From an uncultured Porphyromonadaceae bacterium (GTDB lineage: Bacteria; Bacteroidota; Bacteroidia; Bacteroidales; Barnesiellaceae_A): 47,336 nt of DNA. The notes beneath the pieces were generated by a model that saw only the letters and a list, made by a program, of their open reading frames with translations, was not told the origin of the DNA and did not search any database. Shown here in pieces: positions 8,210 through 15,052 of the stretch (positions within the stretch are counted from its first letter, which is position 1; each line of letters opens with the position of its first letter). The DNA lies in assembly GCA_900542255.1 (NCBI GenBank), contig UQMR01000009.1, forward strand, positions 1 through 47,336, written 5' to 3'. The position numbers and the translations under genes were made by a program.

Positions 8210-8971
8210 CTAAATGTAGAGTTCGCATTCTTTTCTGATGGAGCATGCCTTTCTCAGCATTATGTTTGCGATGGAGGTCATCAGTTTGTTTACTTTTCTT
8301 GCGTTGTGGGGACATACATGGAGGCAGCGCATGCAGGAGATGCAAATTTTCTTATTCACGATTGCCGGATTTTCGGGGTCTATGGCTCCGACCGGGCATA
8401 GGGCTGCGCATATACCGCACCGGGTGCAGCTTTTGGTTATATGGGGGACTATGCCTACATTGCCCGATTTTTTGTATGGCCTGTTGCCGGGTATGGAGGG
8501 AGTTGTAAAGTTGCGGTTGTGCAATTTTTCGGCAATCCGTTCGGCAAAAGTGTGTAACTGCTTATAATCGTCCGTGTCGGGCCTGTTGGCGGCGTATCTG
8601 TTGGCGATGGAGTGTTTTGCGATGGCGGCGACAGCGGCTATCACTGAAAATCCGGCTTGTTGTGTGCAGTCGAGCAGTTCGGCCAAGGTGTCTTCGTAGG
8701 CCCGATTGCCATAAACGCAGACGATGATGGCTTTTGCTCCGTTTCCCTGTATCTGTTTGATGCGGTCGACGGCAGGGGCGGGTACTCGTCCGCCATAGGA
8801 TGGGATGGCAATTACGGCAATATCGTTGCCTGTGAGTGCAATGTCGCGGAAGTCTCTCTTGCGGTCTGTGAGGTCGATGTTTATGGAGTCTTCATTTAAT
8901 TGACGGCTTAAATACTCTGATACTTTTTTTGTTCCGCCCGTGGGGCTGAAACATATTTGGTATGTGCTCAT
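8210..8971 (-). CDS. Flavodoxin-like/2x[4Fe-4S] ferredoxin protein (EFR1 type)
   Basis: 253 residues. The N-terminal 160 residues have a flavodoxin fold: the phosphate loop SPTGGTKK (9-16) and PSYGGRVP (57-64), the second FMN-binding loop. The C-terminal part has two complete [4Fe-4S] motifs, Cys182/185/188/192 (CTRCGICAALCP) and Cys210/213/216/220 (CISCMRCLHVCP). This is the EFR1-family layout, a cytoplasmic electron carrier that may pass electrons between flavin and iron-sulfur clusters; the physiological partners are not known. The gene lies 92 bases downstream of an HxlR regulator on the same strand and may be read with it. The stretch 8063-8209 downstream shows no gene. Confidence 0.9.
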   Translation of the reverse strand: MSTYQICFSPTGGTKKVSEYLSRQLNEDSINIDLTDRKRDFRDIALTGNDIAVIAIPSYGGRVPAPAVDRIKQIQGNGAKAIIVCVYGNRAYEDTLAELLDCTQQAGFSVIAAVAAIAKHSIANRYAANRPDTDDYKQLHTFAERIAEKLHNRNFTTPSIPGNRPYKKSGNVGIVPHITKSCTRCGICAALCPVGAIDPENPAIVNKKICISCMRCLHVCPHNARKVNKLMTSIANIMLRKACSIRKECELYI

Positions 8972-9063
8972 ATCGTATATAGTTAATTTGTTGTTTTATT
9001 TGCGTGTAGTGATATTCTCTGGGGTGGTTTCTGGATGTTTTCCTGTTTGAGCGGCTCCCTTTT

Positions 9064-9456
9064 TTATTGTCGGTTGTCGTGGGGTCGGGCGTGAAGTACC
9101 CTCCGGTCTTGCATGATATCGTCCATGTTGTGCATGCTCCATTGAAGCAAGGATTCGAGAATCGGTCTAAGAGTTTTGGCTCTATCGGTAAGCGTGTATT
9201 CCACACGGGGCGGGACCTCGGGGTAGACGGTTCGTGTTATATATCGGTCTTCTTCTAATGTGCGCAAGGTCGTTGTAAGCATTCTTTGCGAGATGTCGGG
9301 CATTTGCTGTTTTAACTCCGTAAAACGCATCTTCTCCTTGTCGGACAGGTAGAGGTTATATATGACAAGCAGAGCCCATTTGTCACATATTCTTGCCAAT
9401 ATGTTTCTGACTGGACAGGTGGGAAACATGGTATCTTGTATGACGGCTCTTTTCAT
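9064..9456 (-). CDS. HxlR-family winged-helix transcriptional regulator
   Basis: 130 residues from the ATG at 9456, read MKRAVIQDTMFP. An upstream frame extension to 9522 is rejected because it would begin upstream of the -7 box at 9492-9499. The body is a typical HxlR (MarR-like DUF24) domain: FPTCPVRNILARICDKWALL, RFTELKQQMPDISQRMLT as recognition region, then TRTVYPEVPPRVEYTLTD, the wing. A cysteine precedes the first helix, the position used for thiol sensing in YodB and HypR, so redox control is possible. It probably controls the flavodoxin-ferredoxin gene downstream or the divergent hemerythrin-like gene (inference). It is a close paralogue of the gene at 12384. Confidence 0.9.
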   Translation of the reverse strand: MKRAVIQDTMFPTCPVRNILARICDKWALLVIYNLYLSDKEKMRFTELKQQMPDISQRMLTTTLRTLEEDRYITRTVYPEVPPRVEYTLTDRAKTLRPILESLLQWSMHNMDDIMQDRRVLHARPHDNRQ

Positions 9457-9491
9457 AATGTGTGGTGTATCTTTGTTATTGTAATGGTATA

Positions 9492-9499
9492 CAAAAGTA
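9492..9499 (-). promoter_or_regulatory. Promoter -7 box for the HxlR gene at 9064
   Basis: The minus strand reads TACTTTTG (TAnnTTTG), 36 bases before the chosen ATG at 9456. Confidence 0.5.
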
Positions 9500-9597
9500 A
9501 GTAATACTATTTTTATAACCAAATATATTTTTTATACCTGTTGTGGCTGATGAAAAGTTTTGTATTGATTCGTAAATGGGATGGTGTAATCTTTTTG

Positions 9598-9605
9598 TAT
9601 CTTTG
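9598..9605 (+). promoter_or_regulatory. Promoter -7 box for the hemerythrin-like/LuxR pair
   Basis: TATCTTTG, 68 bases before the ATG at 9673. The -33 region is poor, so expression may need an activator. Confidence 0.5.
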
Positions 9606-9672
9606 TGAGTTGCTTGACGGCGTCGCGCGGTTGGGCGTCGGTTTGAAAATTGATAGTTATATTTACAGGATT

Positions 9673-10377
9673 ATGGCTTTATTGCATGCAGATACTTGCC
9701 TGAGCGATGCGATTCTTCATGACACGTCGCTTATCCCTGTCATTGCACGGTTTGGCATCAGTCTGGGTATGGGAGAGAAGAGTATAGGTGCGGTATGTGC
9801 CGAGCATGGGCTCGATACCGATTTTTTCATAACCATACTCAATACGTTTATCAATGAGAATTATTTCCCCGAGAAGCGGTTGCAGTCGTTTTATGCGGGG
9901 TTGCTGGTAGATTATCTCACGAAAACGAACCTCTATTATGTGAAGTTCCAGTTGCCGAACGTGGAGCGTCACTTCGGCAAGTTGGTCGAGTGGGGAGAGG
10001 GTGAGAACAGCAATCTGGTGGCTGTCTTTAAGTTTTTTGAGGGGGTGCGCAAGGAGCTGCTGGCTCGCATAGAGTCGGACAAGCGTGTGTGGTTCCCGGT
10101 CTTGCGCGAGCGGTTGCAGCAGTATGACAAGGTGGCAGAGGTGGCGGTTGTGGCCGATTTGCCTCCTACTGATACGGTGGAGGAGAAGTTGAATGATTTG
10201 TTGAGTCTGATAGTGAGACATCTGTCGGGCGATTATGACATCAATCTGTGTCATGCCGTCATTTTTGCCTTGTGCAGCCTTCGCAATGATATAAAACAAC
10301 ATAATCGCATACGCAATCGCATATTGCGACCGGTGGCTGCTGCGTTGCAGTGTGATTCGCCTGTAATATCGGTATAG
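9673..10377 (+). CDS. Hemerythrin/RIC-like helical protein
   Basis: 234 residues from ATG 9673, preceded by ACAGGA. The frame runs back to 9541, but that part lies over the promoter. Residues 17-65 (DTSLIPVIARFGISLGMGEK.. VCAEHGLD) resemble the ScdA_N domain of RIC proteins, which repair iron-sulfur clusters after nitrosative or oxidative damage. The remainder is a helical bundle in which YYVKFQLPNVERH (88-100) and DIKQHNRIRNRILRP (206-220) match the hemerythrin-type helices. Some expected iron ligands are missing: the HH pair near residue 86 reads TNLYY, and ScdA_N cysteines are absent apart from Cys42. It may therefore sense rather than repair. The LuxR-type regulator follows after 2 bases, so both form one unit. 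Confidence 0.65.
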   Translation: MALLHADTCLSDAILHDTSLIPVIARFGISLGMGEKSIGAVCAEHGLDTDFFITILNTFINENYFPEKRLQSFYAGLLVDYLTKTNLYYVKFQLPNVERHFGKLVEWGEGENSNLVAVFKFFEGVRKELLARIESDKRVWFPVLRERLQQYDKVAEVAVVADLPPTDTVEEKLNDLLSLIVRHLSGDYDINLCHAVIFALCSLRNDIKQHNRIRNRILRPVAAALQCDSPVISV

Positions 10378-10379
10378 TC

Positions 10380-10919
10380 ATGGTTGTTGCTGTTGTTACG
10401 CCGTCGACATTGGAGGCGTTGGGGTTGCGGTATGTGCTGCATGTGTATTTCGATGCCGAGGTGGAGATTTTCGGTGCGGCGGCCGATTTGATGGAGGTGC
10501 GTCCCGAGCGTTTCGATGCTTATTTTGTTTCGCCCGATGTCTGCTTGGGGTGTATCGATTTCTTTTTGCCGCGCAAGGCGAAGGTGGTGGTGCTGTGCGG
10601 CGACCTGGCAGGGAATGCTATGTTTATGTCGCTGGATGCGGGTATGCCGGAGGGTGACCTGGTAGATGCTGTGGATGGCTGTATGGCCCGCATAGGGAAG
10701 AACGAATTGCAGGCGCGCGAGGAGCTGACGCCCCGGGAGACTGATGTGCTGCGTTGTGTCGCCCGCGGATGTATGAATAAGGAGATTGCCGATGAGTTGT
10801 GTATCAGTGTCAATACGGTGCTGACGCATCGCAAGAATATTGCAGCGAAGCTGGGTATCAAAACGGTGTCGGGTCTGAGTCTTTATGCCATGATGAATGG
10901 GTTGGTAGAACCTCGTTAG
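10380..10919 (+). CDS. LuxR/NarL-type HTH regulator
   Basis: 179 residues. The C-terminal part (about 112-175) is a clear GerE/LuxR helix-turn-helix: ELTPRETDVLRCVARGCMNKEIADEL.. SVNTVLTHRKNIAAKLGI. The first 105 residues have the size and beta-alpha pattern of a degenerate receiver (VVAVVTPST, DAYFVSPD, AKVVVLCGD) but lack the acidic phosphorylation pocket, so phosphorylation is unlikely. Start ATG lies two bases after the stop of the hemerythrin-like gene. I infer that the helical partner passes an oxygen, NO or iron signal to this DNA-binding protein. The ends of this gene and the convergent UpxY gene are 21 bases apart. Confidence 0.85.
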   Translation: MVVAVVTPSTLEALGLRYVLHVYFDAEVEIFGAAADLMEVRPERFDAYFVSPDVCLGCIDFFLPRKAKVVVLCGDLAGNAMFMSLDAGMPEGDLVDAVDGCMARIGKNELQAREELTPRETDVLRCVARGCMNKEIADELCISVNTVLTHRKNIAAKLGIKTVSGLSLYAMMNGLVEPR

Positions 10920-10940
10920 AGGGTACGGTGGCTTGCCGGT

Positions 10941-11468
10941 TTATGGGGTGTGTATCGTAAGGCTTTCGACATAGGTGGATGGGATATTTACCATGGCGCA
11001 GCCTAAGGACTCGATGCGTACGATGATTTTGTTTTCGCCGTTGAAACTGCATAGTTCCCCTTCGAGGCCTTTCAGCGGGCCTTTGACGACGGTTACGAGG
11101 TCGCCGAGCGCGAGGTTTTCGTTGACTATCTCTACGGCTTCGTCGGAGAAGTCGAGGAGGAACATGAAGGCCTCCATCTGACGGTCGGGGACTACGGCGG
11201 GGTGGTTTTCGCCTTTGAGTTTGAGGAATGTGACTACGCCTTGTGTTTGCAGAACCTGTAATTGCTGCTCTTTCGCGACGTGTACGAAGATGGTGCCTGA
11301 TATGACGGGTACTTCGATGCGTTTTTTACGGTACTTCCATTGCCGCAATACGGTCTGTATGGGCAGGTAGCAGGTTATGCCTTTGGCTTGGAGGCGTTCG
11401 CGGACTTTTTTCTCGCAGCGCGAGGCGGTGTATGCGACGAGCCATTGGGGTGTGTTGTCGTTATTCAT
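10941..11468 (-). CDS. UpxY-family (NusG-like) transcription antiterminator
   Basis: 175 residues from ATG 11468 (MNNDNTPQWLVAYT). The longer frame from 11522 would start upstream of the -7 box at 11498-11505. The N-terminal NGN domain (WLVAYTASRCEKKVRERL.. YLPIQTVLRQWKYRKKRIEVPVISGTIFVHV) and C-terminal KOW domain (LGDLVTVVKGPLKGLEGEL) are both present. UpxY proteins are the first genes of Bacteroides capsule loci and prevent early termination in their own long operon. Here no glycosyltransferase or flippase follows: the next gene is convergent. It may act in trans, or be a remnant of a lost polysaccharide locus. Confidence 0.9.
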   Translation of the reverse strand: MNNDNTPQWLVAYTASRCEKKVRERLQAKGITCYLPIQTVLRQWKYRKKRIEVPVISGTIFVHVAKEQQLQVLQTQGVVTFLKLKGENHPAVVPDRQMEAFMFLLDFSDEAVEIVNENLALGDLVTVVKGPLKGLEGELCSFNGENKIIVRIESLGCAMVNIPSTYVESLTIHTP

Positions 11469-11497
11469 AGATAATCCTATGCGTTTTGTCTTATACT

Positions 11498-11505
11498 CAA
11501 AGGTA
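11498..11505 (-). promoter_or_regulatory. Promoter -7 box for the UpxY gene
   Basis: The minus strand reads TACCTTTG (TAnnTTTG). It lies inside the rejected upstream extension and so supports the start at 11468. Confidence 0.5.
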
Positions 11506-11652
11506 TGAAATTCTTTTTGCAACAGGGTTATTTTTTACGAAGATTCTGAGAAATAATTTCAGGGGAGATTCTCACGACGTGGAGCGGCGGATGTTTGGGC
11601 GATATTGTATTTACAGGGATTGACGGTGTAGGGGGATTGTGGTATAAGGGCG

Positions 11653-11691
11653 CACCCCCGACGGTCTCTTTGAGGATGACAGACGGGGGTG
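11653..11691 (-). terminator. Inverted repeat downstream of the cupin gene
   Basis: CACCCCCG (11653-11660) pairs with CGGGGGTG (11684-11691) across a 23-base loop that itself contains a short GTC/GAC pairing. It sits 32 bases after the cupin stop and may end that transcript; no T-run follows. Confidence 0.4.
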
Positions 11692-11722
11692 TGTCGTGAA
11701 GGGTTGCCGAGGGGGCTCGGGG

Positions 11723-12172
11723 TTACCATTTGACGGGTTGGTCGAGAATGACACCGTCTGTGACATCCTCGGGCGTGAATGTGTCGCTCTTGTACTGAAT
11801 GCAAAGCATGATAAGCGGTGCCGTTCCGTTGTTGCGAACTGAGCGTTTCCCTTGGGGGGATACTCTTACGATAGTGCCTTCTGATACCGGAATTATCTTG
11901 TTGTCGACCTGAAACTCGCCGTTGCCGGAGAGGAAGATGTATAGCTCTTCGTGATTTTTATGGGTGTGTAAGAATCCGGTCTCCGTGCCCGGCATAAATG
12001 ACTGGAATGAGAATTCGGAACCGGTGGCATGAATGGCAGCTCCGCAAAATACCTTGCCGGGTATCTTTACCTCGGGACCCATGGAGAGGAGGTAATCGCT
12101 GATTTCATTGAACGGGCCTACACTGATAGCGTCGAAATTCGGTGCTGATGCAATTTCTTTAATCTGTTTCAT
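11723..12172 (-). CDS. Small cupin-domain protein
   Basis: 149 residues, no signal peptide. The cupin 1 motif is seen as GTETGFLHTHKNHEELYIFLSGNGEF (about 62-87) with two His and the Glu of the usual metal site, and cupin 2 as PVSEGTIVRVSPQGKRSVRNNG. Single-domain cupins of this kind bind metal and a small ligand; the substrate cannot be told from sequence. It is transcribed divergently from the HxlR regulator at 12384, with its own TATCTTTG box. This arrangement is usual for an HxlR protein and its target, so the regulator probably controls this gene. Confidence 0.88.
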   Translation of the reverse strand: MKQIKEIASAPNFDAISVGPFNEISDYLLSMGPEVKIPGKVFCGAAIHATGSEFSFQSFMPGTETGFLHTHKNHEELYIFLSGNGEFQVDNKIIPVSEGTIVRVSPQGKRSVRNNGTAPLIMLCIQYKSDTFTPEDVTDGVILDQPVKW

Positions 12173-12203
12173 GATGATATGTAAATGTTGTGGTTTTGCA
12201 GGG

Positions 12204-12211
12204 CAAAGATA
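12204..12211 (-). promoter_or_regulatory. Promoter -7 box for the cupin gene
   Basis: The minus strand reads TATCTTTG, 32 bases before the ATG at 12172. Confidence 0.55.
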
Positions 12212-12349
12212 TCTGTGCCTGTGCCGGTAAACAAGAGGGCACTTTTATCTCATTTAGTAACCCGGATGATACTATTCTTGGGAATTAGCATCTTGCAGGG
12301 GGGTGATATTAATATTATTTAGTATTGCGGCGAGTCTGTGTAAATTGGT

Positions 12350-12357
12350 TATCTTTG
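12350..12357 (+). promoter_or_regulatory. Promoter -7 box for the HxlR gene at 12384
   Basis: TATCTTTG with a TTG about 22 bases upstream (12325-12327). The intergenic region shared with the cupin promoter, about 210 bases, is the likely operator region. Confidence 0.55.
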
Positions 12358-12383
12358 TAAAAGAATGAAAGAGGCGATTATAT

Positions 12384-12761
12384 ATGCAGAAAGTACGGTT
12401 TGATGAATATTTGCTCCCTGCTTGTCCCATACGCCAGATATTGGCCCGAATCAGTGACAAGTGGTCTTTGTTGGTACTTTATACGATGCGCATGAGGCCC
12501 GACGCAATGCGTTTCGGCGATTTGCGGCATGCGATACCCGATATCTCGCAAAAGATGCTTGCCAATACATTGCGTACATTGGAAGAGGATGGTTATGTGA
12601 GCCGCAAGGTTTATGCCGAGGTGCCTCCCCGGGTAGAATATTCGCTGACCGAACGGGCTTTTTCGCTGATGCCTCACATAGATGCTCTTATCAAATGGTC
12701 GGAGGAGAATATGAAAGCTATACTGGACGATCGTCGCAAGCAGCCGGCCGGGGATGTATAG
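12384..12761 (+). CDS. HxlR-family winged-helix transcriptional regulator
   Basis: 125 residues: LPACPIRQILARISDKWSLL, FGDLRHAIPDISQKMLAN, RTLEEDGYVSRKVYAEVPPRVEYSLTE. It carries the same pre-helix cysteine as the paralogue at 9064 and is very similar along its whole length. It is divergent from the cupin gene and probably represses or activates it in response to a thiol-reactive or electrophilic compound (inference from family members such as YodB and HypR). Confidence 0.92.
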   Translation: MQKVRFDEYLLPACPIRQILARISDKWSLLVLYTMRMRPDAMRFGDLRHAIPDISQKMLANTLRTLEEDGYVSRKVYAEVPPRVEYSLTERAFSLMPHIDALIKWSEENMKAILDDRRKQPAGDV

Positions 12762-12864
12762 GGGAATCTTCTATGTTTTGTATTTTTTAATAAAAACTTT
12801 TTTATTCGGCTCGTAAGAAATGCGACCTTTGTATAATAACGTAAACCACATATCACTATTCACT

Positions 12865-14952
12865 ATGAAGAAAATTTTAGTATCCTTATTTTTATCTCTT
12901 TTTACGTTTATGGTAGTCGATGCAGCTGACCCGTTTAACGGCAAGTACAGTACCCCATACGGAACGATTCCGTTTGATAAAATCAAACTTTCTGATTATG
13001 AGCCTGCTTTCAAGAAGGGCATTCGCATGCAGGAGCAAGAGATTAATGCCATTGTAAACCAACGTTCTATGCCTACGTTTGAGAATACGATAGAGGCGTT
13101 GGACCGCAGCGGCAGTTATCTCTCGCGCGTGGCAAATGTTTTCTTTGCCCTGCTGAGTGCCGAGAGCAATGACGAGATGATGGCTATCTCGCAGCGGGTG
13201 CAACCGTTGCTCTCGGAGCATAGCAATAATATCTCGTTGAATGAGAAACTTTTTGAGCGTATCAAATATGTCTATGACAATCGCGACAAGCTCGACCTGA
13301 ATACCGAGCAACAGACCTTGCTCAAAGAGACGTATGACTCGTTTGCCCGCAACGGCGCCAACCTGAAAGGTGCCGACCGTGAGCGTTACCGCGAGCTGAC
13401 GGCCGAGTTGAGCAATCTTACGCTTACTTTCGGACAGAATGTGCTGCGTGCAACGAATGCCTTCTCGATGCAGCTTTCGCTTGATGATTTGGAGGGGCTG
13501 CCGCAGAGTGCCATCGATGCGGCTGCCGCGTTGGCCAAGAGCAAGGGTGTGGAAGGTTATATGGTGAATCTTTCGTATCCGAGTTACAGCGCGTTTATGA
13601 AGTATTCTACGCGTCGCGACTTGCGTGAGAAACTTTACCGTGCTTACAATGAGCGTTCTATCGGCGGCGAATTTGACAACATGCAGATTTTGGCGCGTAT
13701 TGCCGAGGTGCGTCTCGAAATAGCCAAGCTCTTTGATTGCCAAACGTATGCCGAGTATAAGTTGCAACATACGATGGCCGGTACGACCGACGGTGTATAT
13801 GAATTGCTCAACCGTTTGCTCGAAGCCTACAAGCCCGTGGCTTTGCAAGAGGTGAAGGAGCTCGAAGGTTTTGCCATAGGCAAGGAGGGCAAGGATATTG
13901 AGCTTATGCCGTGGGACTTCTCGTTCTACTCGGAGCAGCTCAAACATATCAAATATGACCTTAACGACGAGATGTTGCGCCCTTACTTTGAGTTGAACAA
14001 CGTGATAGAGGGCGTTTTCGGTCTTGCTACCCGCCTCTACGGGCTTACATTTACCGAGAACAAGAAGATACCCGTTTACCATCCCGAGGTGCAGGCTTTT
14101 GAGGTGAAAGATGCCGATGGCAAATATGTGGGTGTGATATATACCGACTTCTTCCCCCGCGACGGCAAACGCCAGGGTGCGTGGATGACCGAATTCAAAG
14201 GCCAATGGAGAGAGGAGAACGGCAAGGACAGCCGTCCGCATGTGACAATTGTGATGAACTTTACGCGTCCTACCGAGAATGCTCCTTCGCTTCTTACATA
14301 CGATGAGGTGGAGACTTTCTTGCATGAGTTTGGTCACGCTTTGCACGGCTTGCTCTCGGAGGTGACTTATCCGTCGCTTGCCGGCACGAATGTATACCGT
14401 GATTTCGTGGAGCTTCCGTCGCAATTCAACGAGAACTTCCTGACGGAGAAGAGCTTCCTCGACGGCTTTGCCAAACATTACCAGACGGGTGAGGTGATTC
14501 CCGACTCGTTGATACAGAAGATAGTGAAATCGAGCCAATATCATGCTGCCTATGCTTGTGTGCGCCAGCTTTCGTTTGGTATGCTCGATATGGCATGGCA
14601 TACCATCACGGCTCCCGTGGCCGACCCTGCTGCTTTTGAGATAGAGGCGCTTGCCTCGACGCAGGTGGTGCCTGTTGTGGAGGGCGCATTGCTGAGCCCG
14701 CAATTCAGCCATATCTTCTCGGGCGGTTATGCTGCCGGTTACTATGGTTATAAGTGGGCGGAGGTGCTCGATGCCGATGCTTTCTCGGTATTCAAGGCAC
14801 ATGGCGTATTTGACCCGGCTACGGCAGCTTCGTTCCGCGACAATATCCTCAAACGCGGTGGTACGGAGAACCCGATGGTTCTCTACAAACGTTTCCGCGG
14901 TGGCGAGCCTACCATCGAAGCGTTGATGCGTCGCGACGGTATTATCAAATAG
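12865..14952 (+). CDS. M3-family zinc metallopeptidase (Dcp-like peptidyl-dipeptidase), exported
   Basis: 695 residues from ATG 12865. The frame opens at 12820, but that codon overlaps the promoter-like GACCTTTG at 12824. A signal peptide MKKILVSLFLSLFTFMVVDA is followed by a mature start at about residue 21, so the enzyme works in the periplasm. The zinc site is HEFGH (487-491) with the third ligand Glu516 in DFVELPSQ, and the late GYAAGYYGYKWAEVLDADAF is typical of M3A enzymes. These peptidases remove dipeptides from the C-termini of oligopeptides and feed peptide use. It is a single-gene unit between its promoter and the terminator at 14978. Confidence 0.93.
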   Translation: MKKILVSLFLSLFTFMVVDAADPFNGKYSTPYGTIPFDKIKLSDYEPAFKKGIRMQEQEINAIVNQRSMPTFENTIEALDRSGSYLSRVANVFFALLSAESNDEMMAISQRVQPLLSEHSNNISLNEKLFERIKYVYDNRDKLDLNTEQQTLLKETYDSFARNGANLKGADRERYRELTAELSNLTLTFGQNVLRATNAFSMQLSLDDLEGLPQSAIDAAAALAKSKGVEGYMVNLSYPSYSAFMKYSTRRDLREKLYRAYNERSIGGEFDNMQILARIAEVRLEIAKLFDCQTYAEYKLQHTMAGTTDGVYELLNRLLEAYKPVALQEVKELEGFAIGKEGKDIELMPWDFSFYSEQLKHIKYDLNDEMLRPYFELNNVIEGVFGLATRLYGLTFTENKKIPVYHPEVQAFEVKDADGKYVGVIYTDFFPRDGKRQGAWMTEFKGQWREENGKDSRPHVTIVMNFTRPTENAPSLLTYDEVETFLHEFGHALHGLLSEVTYPSLAGTNVYRDFVELPSQFNENFLTEKSFLDGFAKHYQTGEVIPDSLIQKIVKSSQYHAAYACVRQLSFGMLDMAWHTITAPVADPAAFEIEALASTQVVPVVEGALLSPQFSHIFSGGYAAGYYGYKWAEVLDADAFSVFKAHGVFDPATAASFRDNILKRGGTENPMVLYKRFRGGEPTIEALMRRDGIIK

Positions 14953-14977
14953 TTTGTACCTCCTCTGATGTATATAG

Positions 14978-15011
14978 CAGGCGGGCACTCCTTACAAGGG
15001 GTGCCCGCCTG
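14978..15011 (+). terminator. Terminator hairpin between convergent genes
   Basis: CAGGCGGGCAC (14978-14988) pairs with GTGCCCGCCTG (15001-15011), extended inward by CCT/AGG. It lies 26 bases after the M3 peptidase stop and could serve the convergent ATPase gene as well. The T-run is weak. Confidence 0.6.
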
Positions 15012-15052
15012 TCGTTTGGTTACCATTGATATTGTGATTGCGTGTGTGTCTG

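Noticed and set aside
9541..9672. N-terminal extension of the hemerythrin-like protein
   Set aside because: The extension begins at a TTG and runs over the TATCTTTG promoter; ATG 9673 has ACAGGA before it.
12892..14988. Long open frame (about 700 codons) on the minus strand
   Set aside because: It is fully antisense to the M3 peptidase, which has a signal peptide and complete zinc site; the antisense translation has no recognisable domain.
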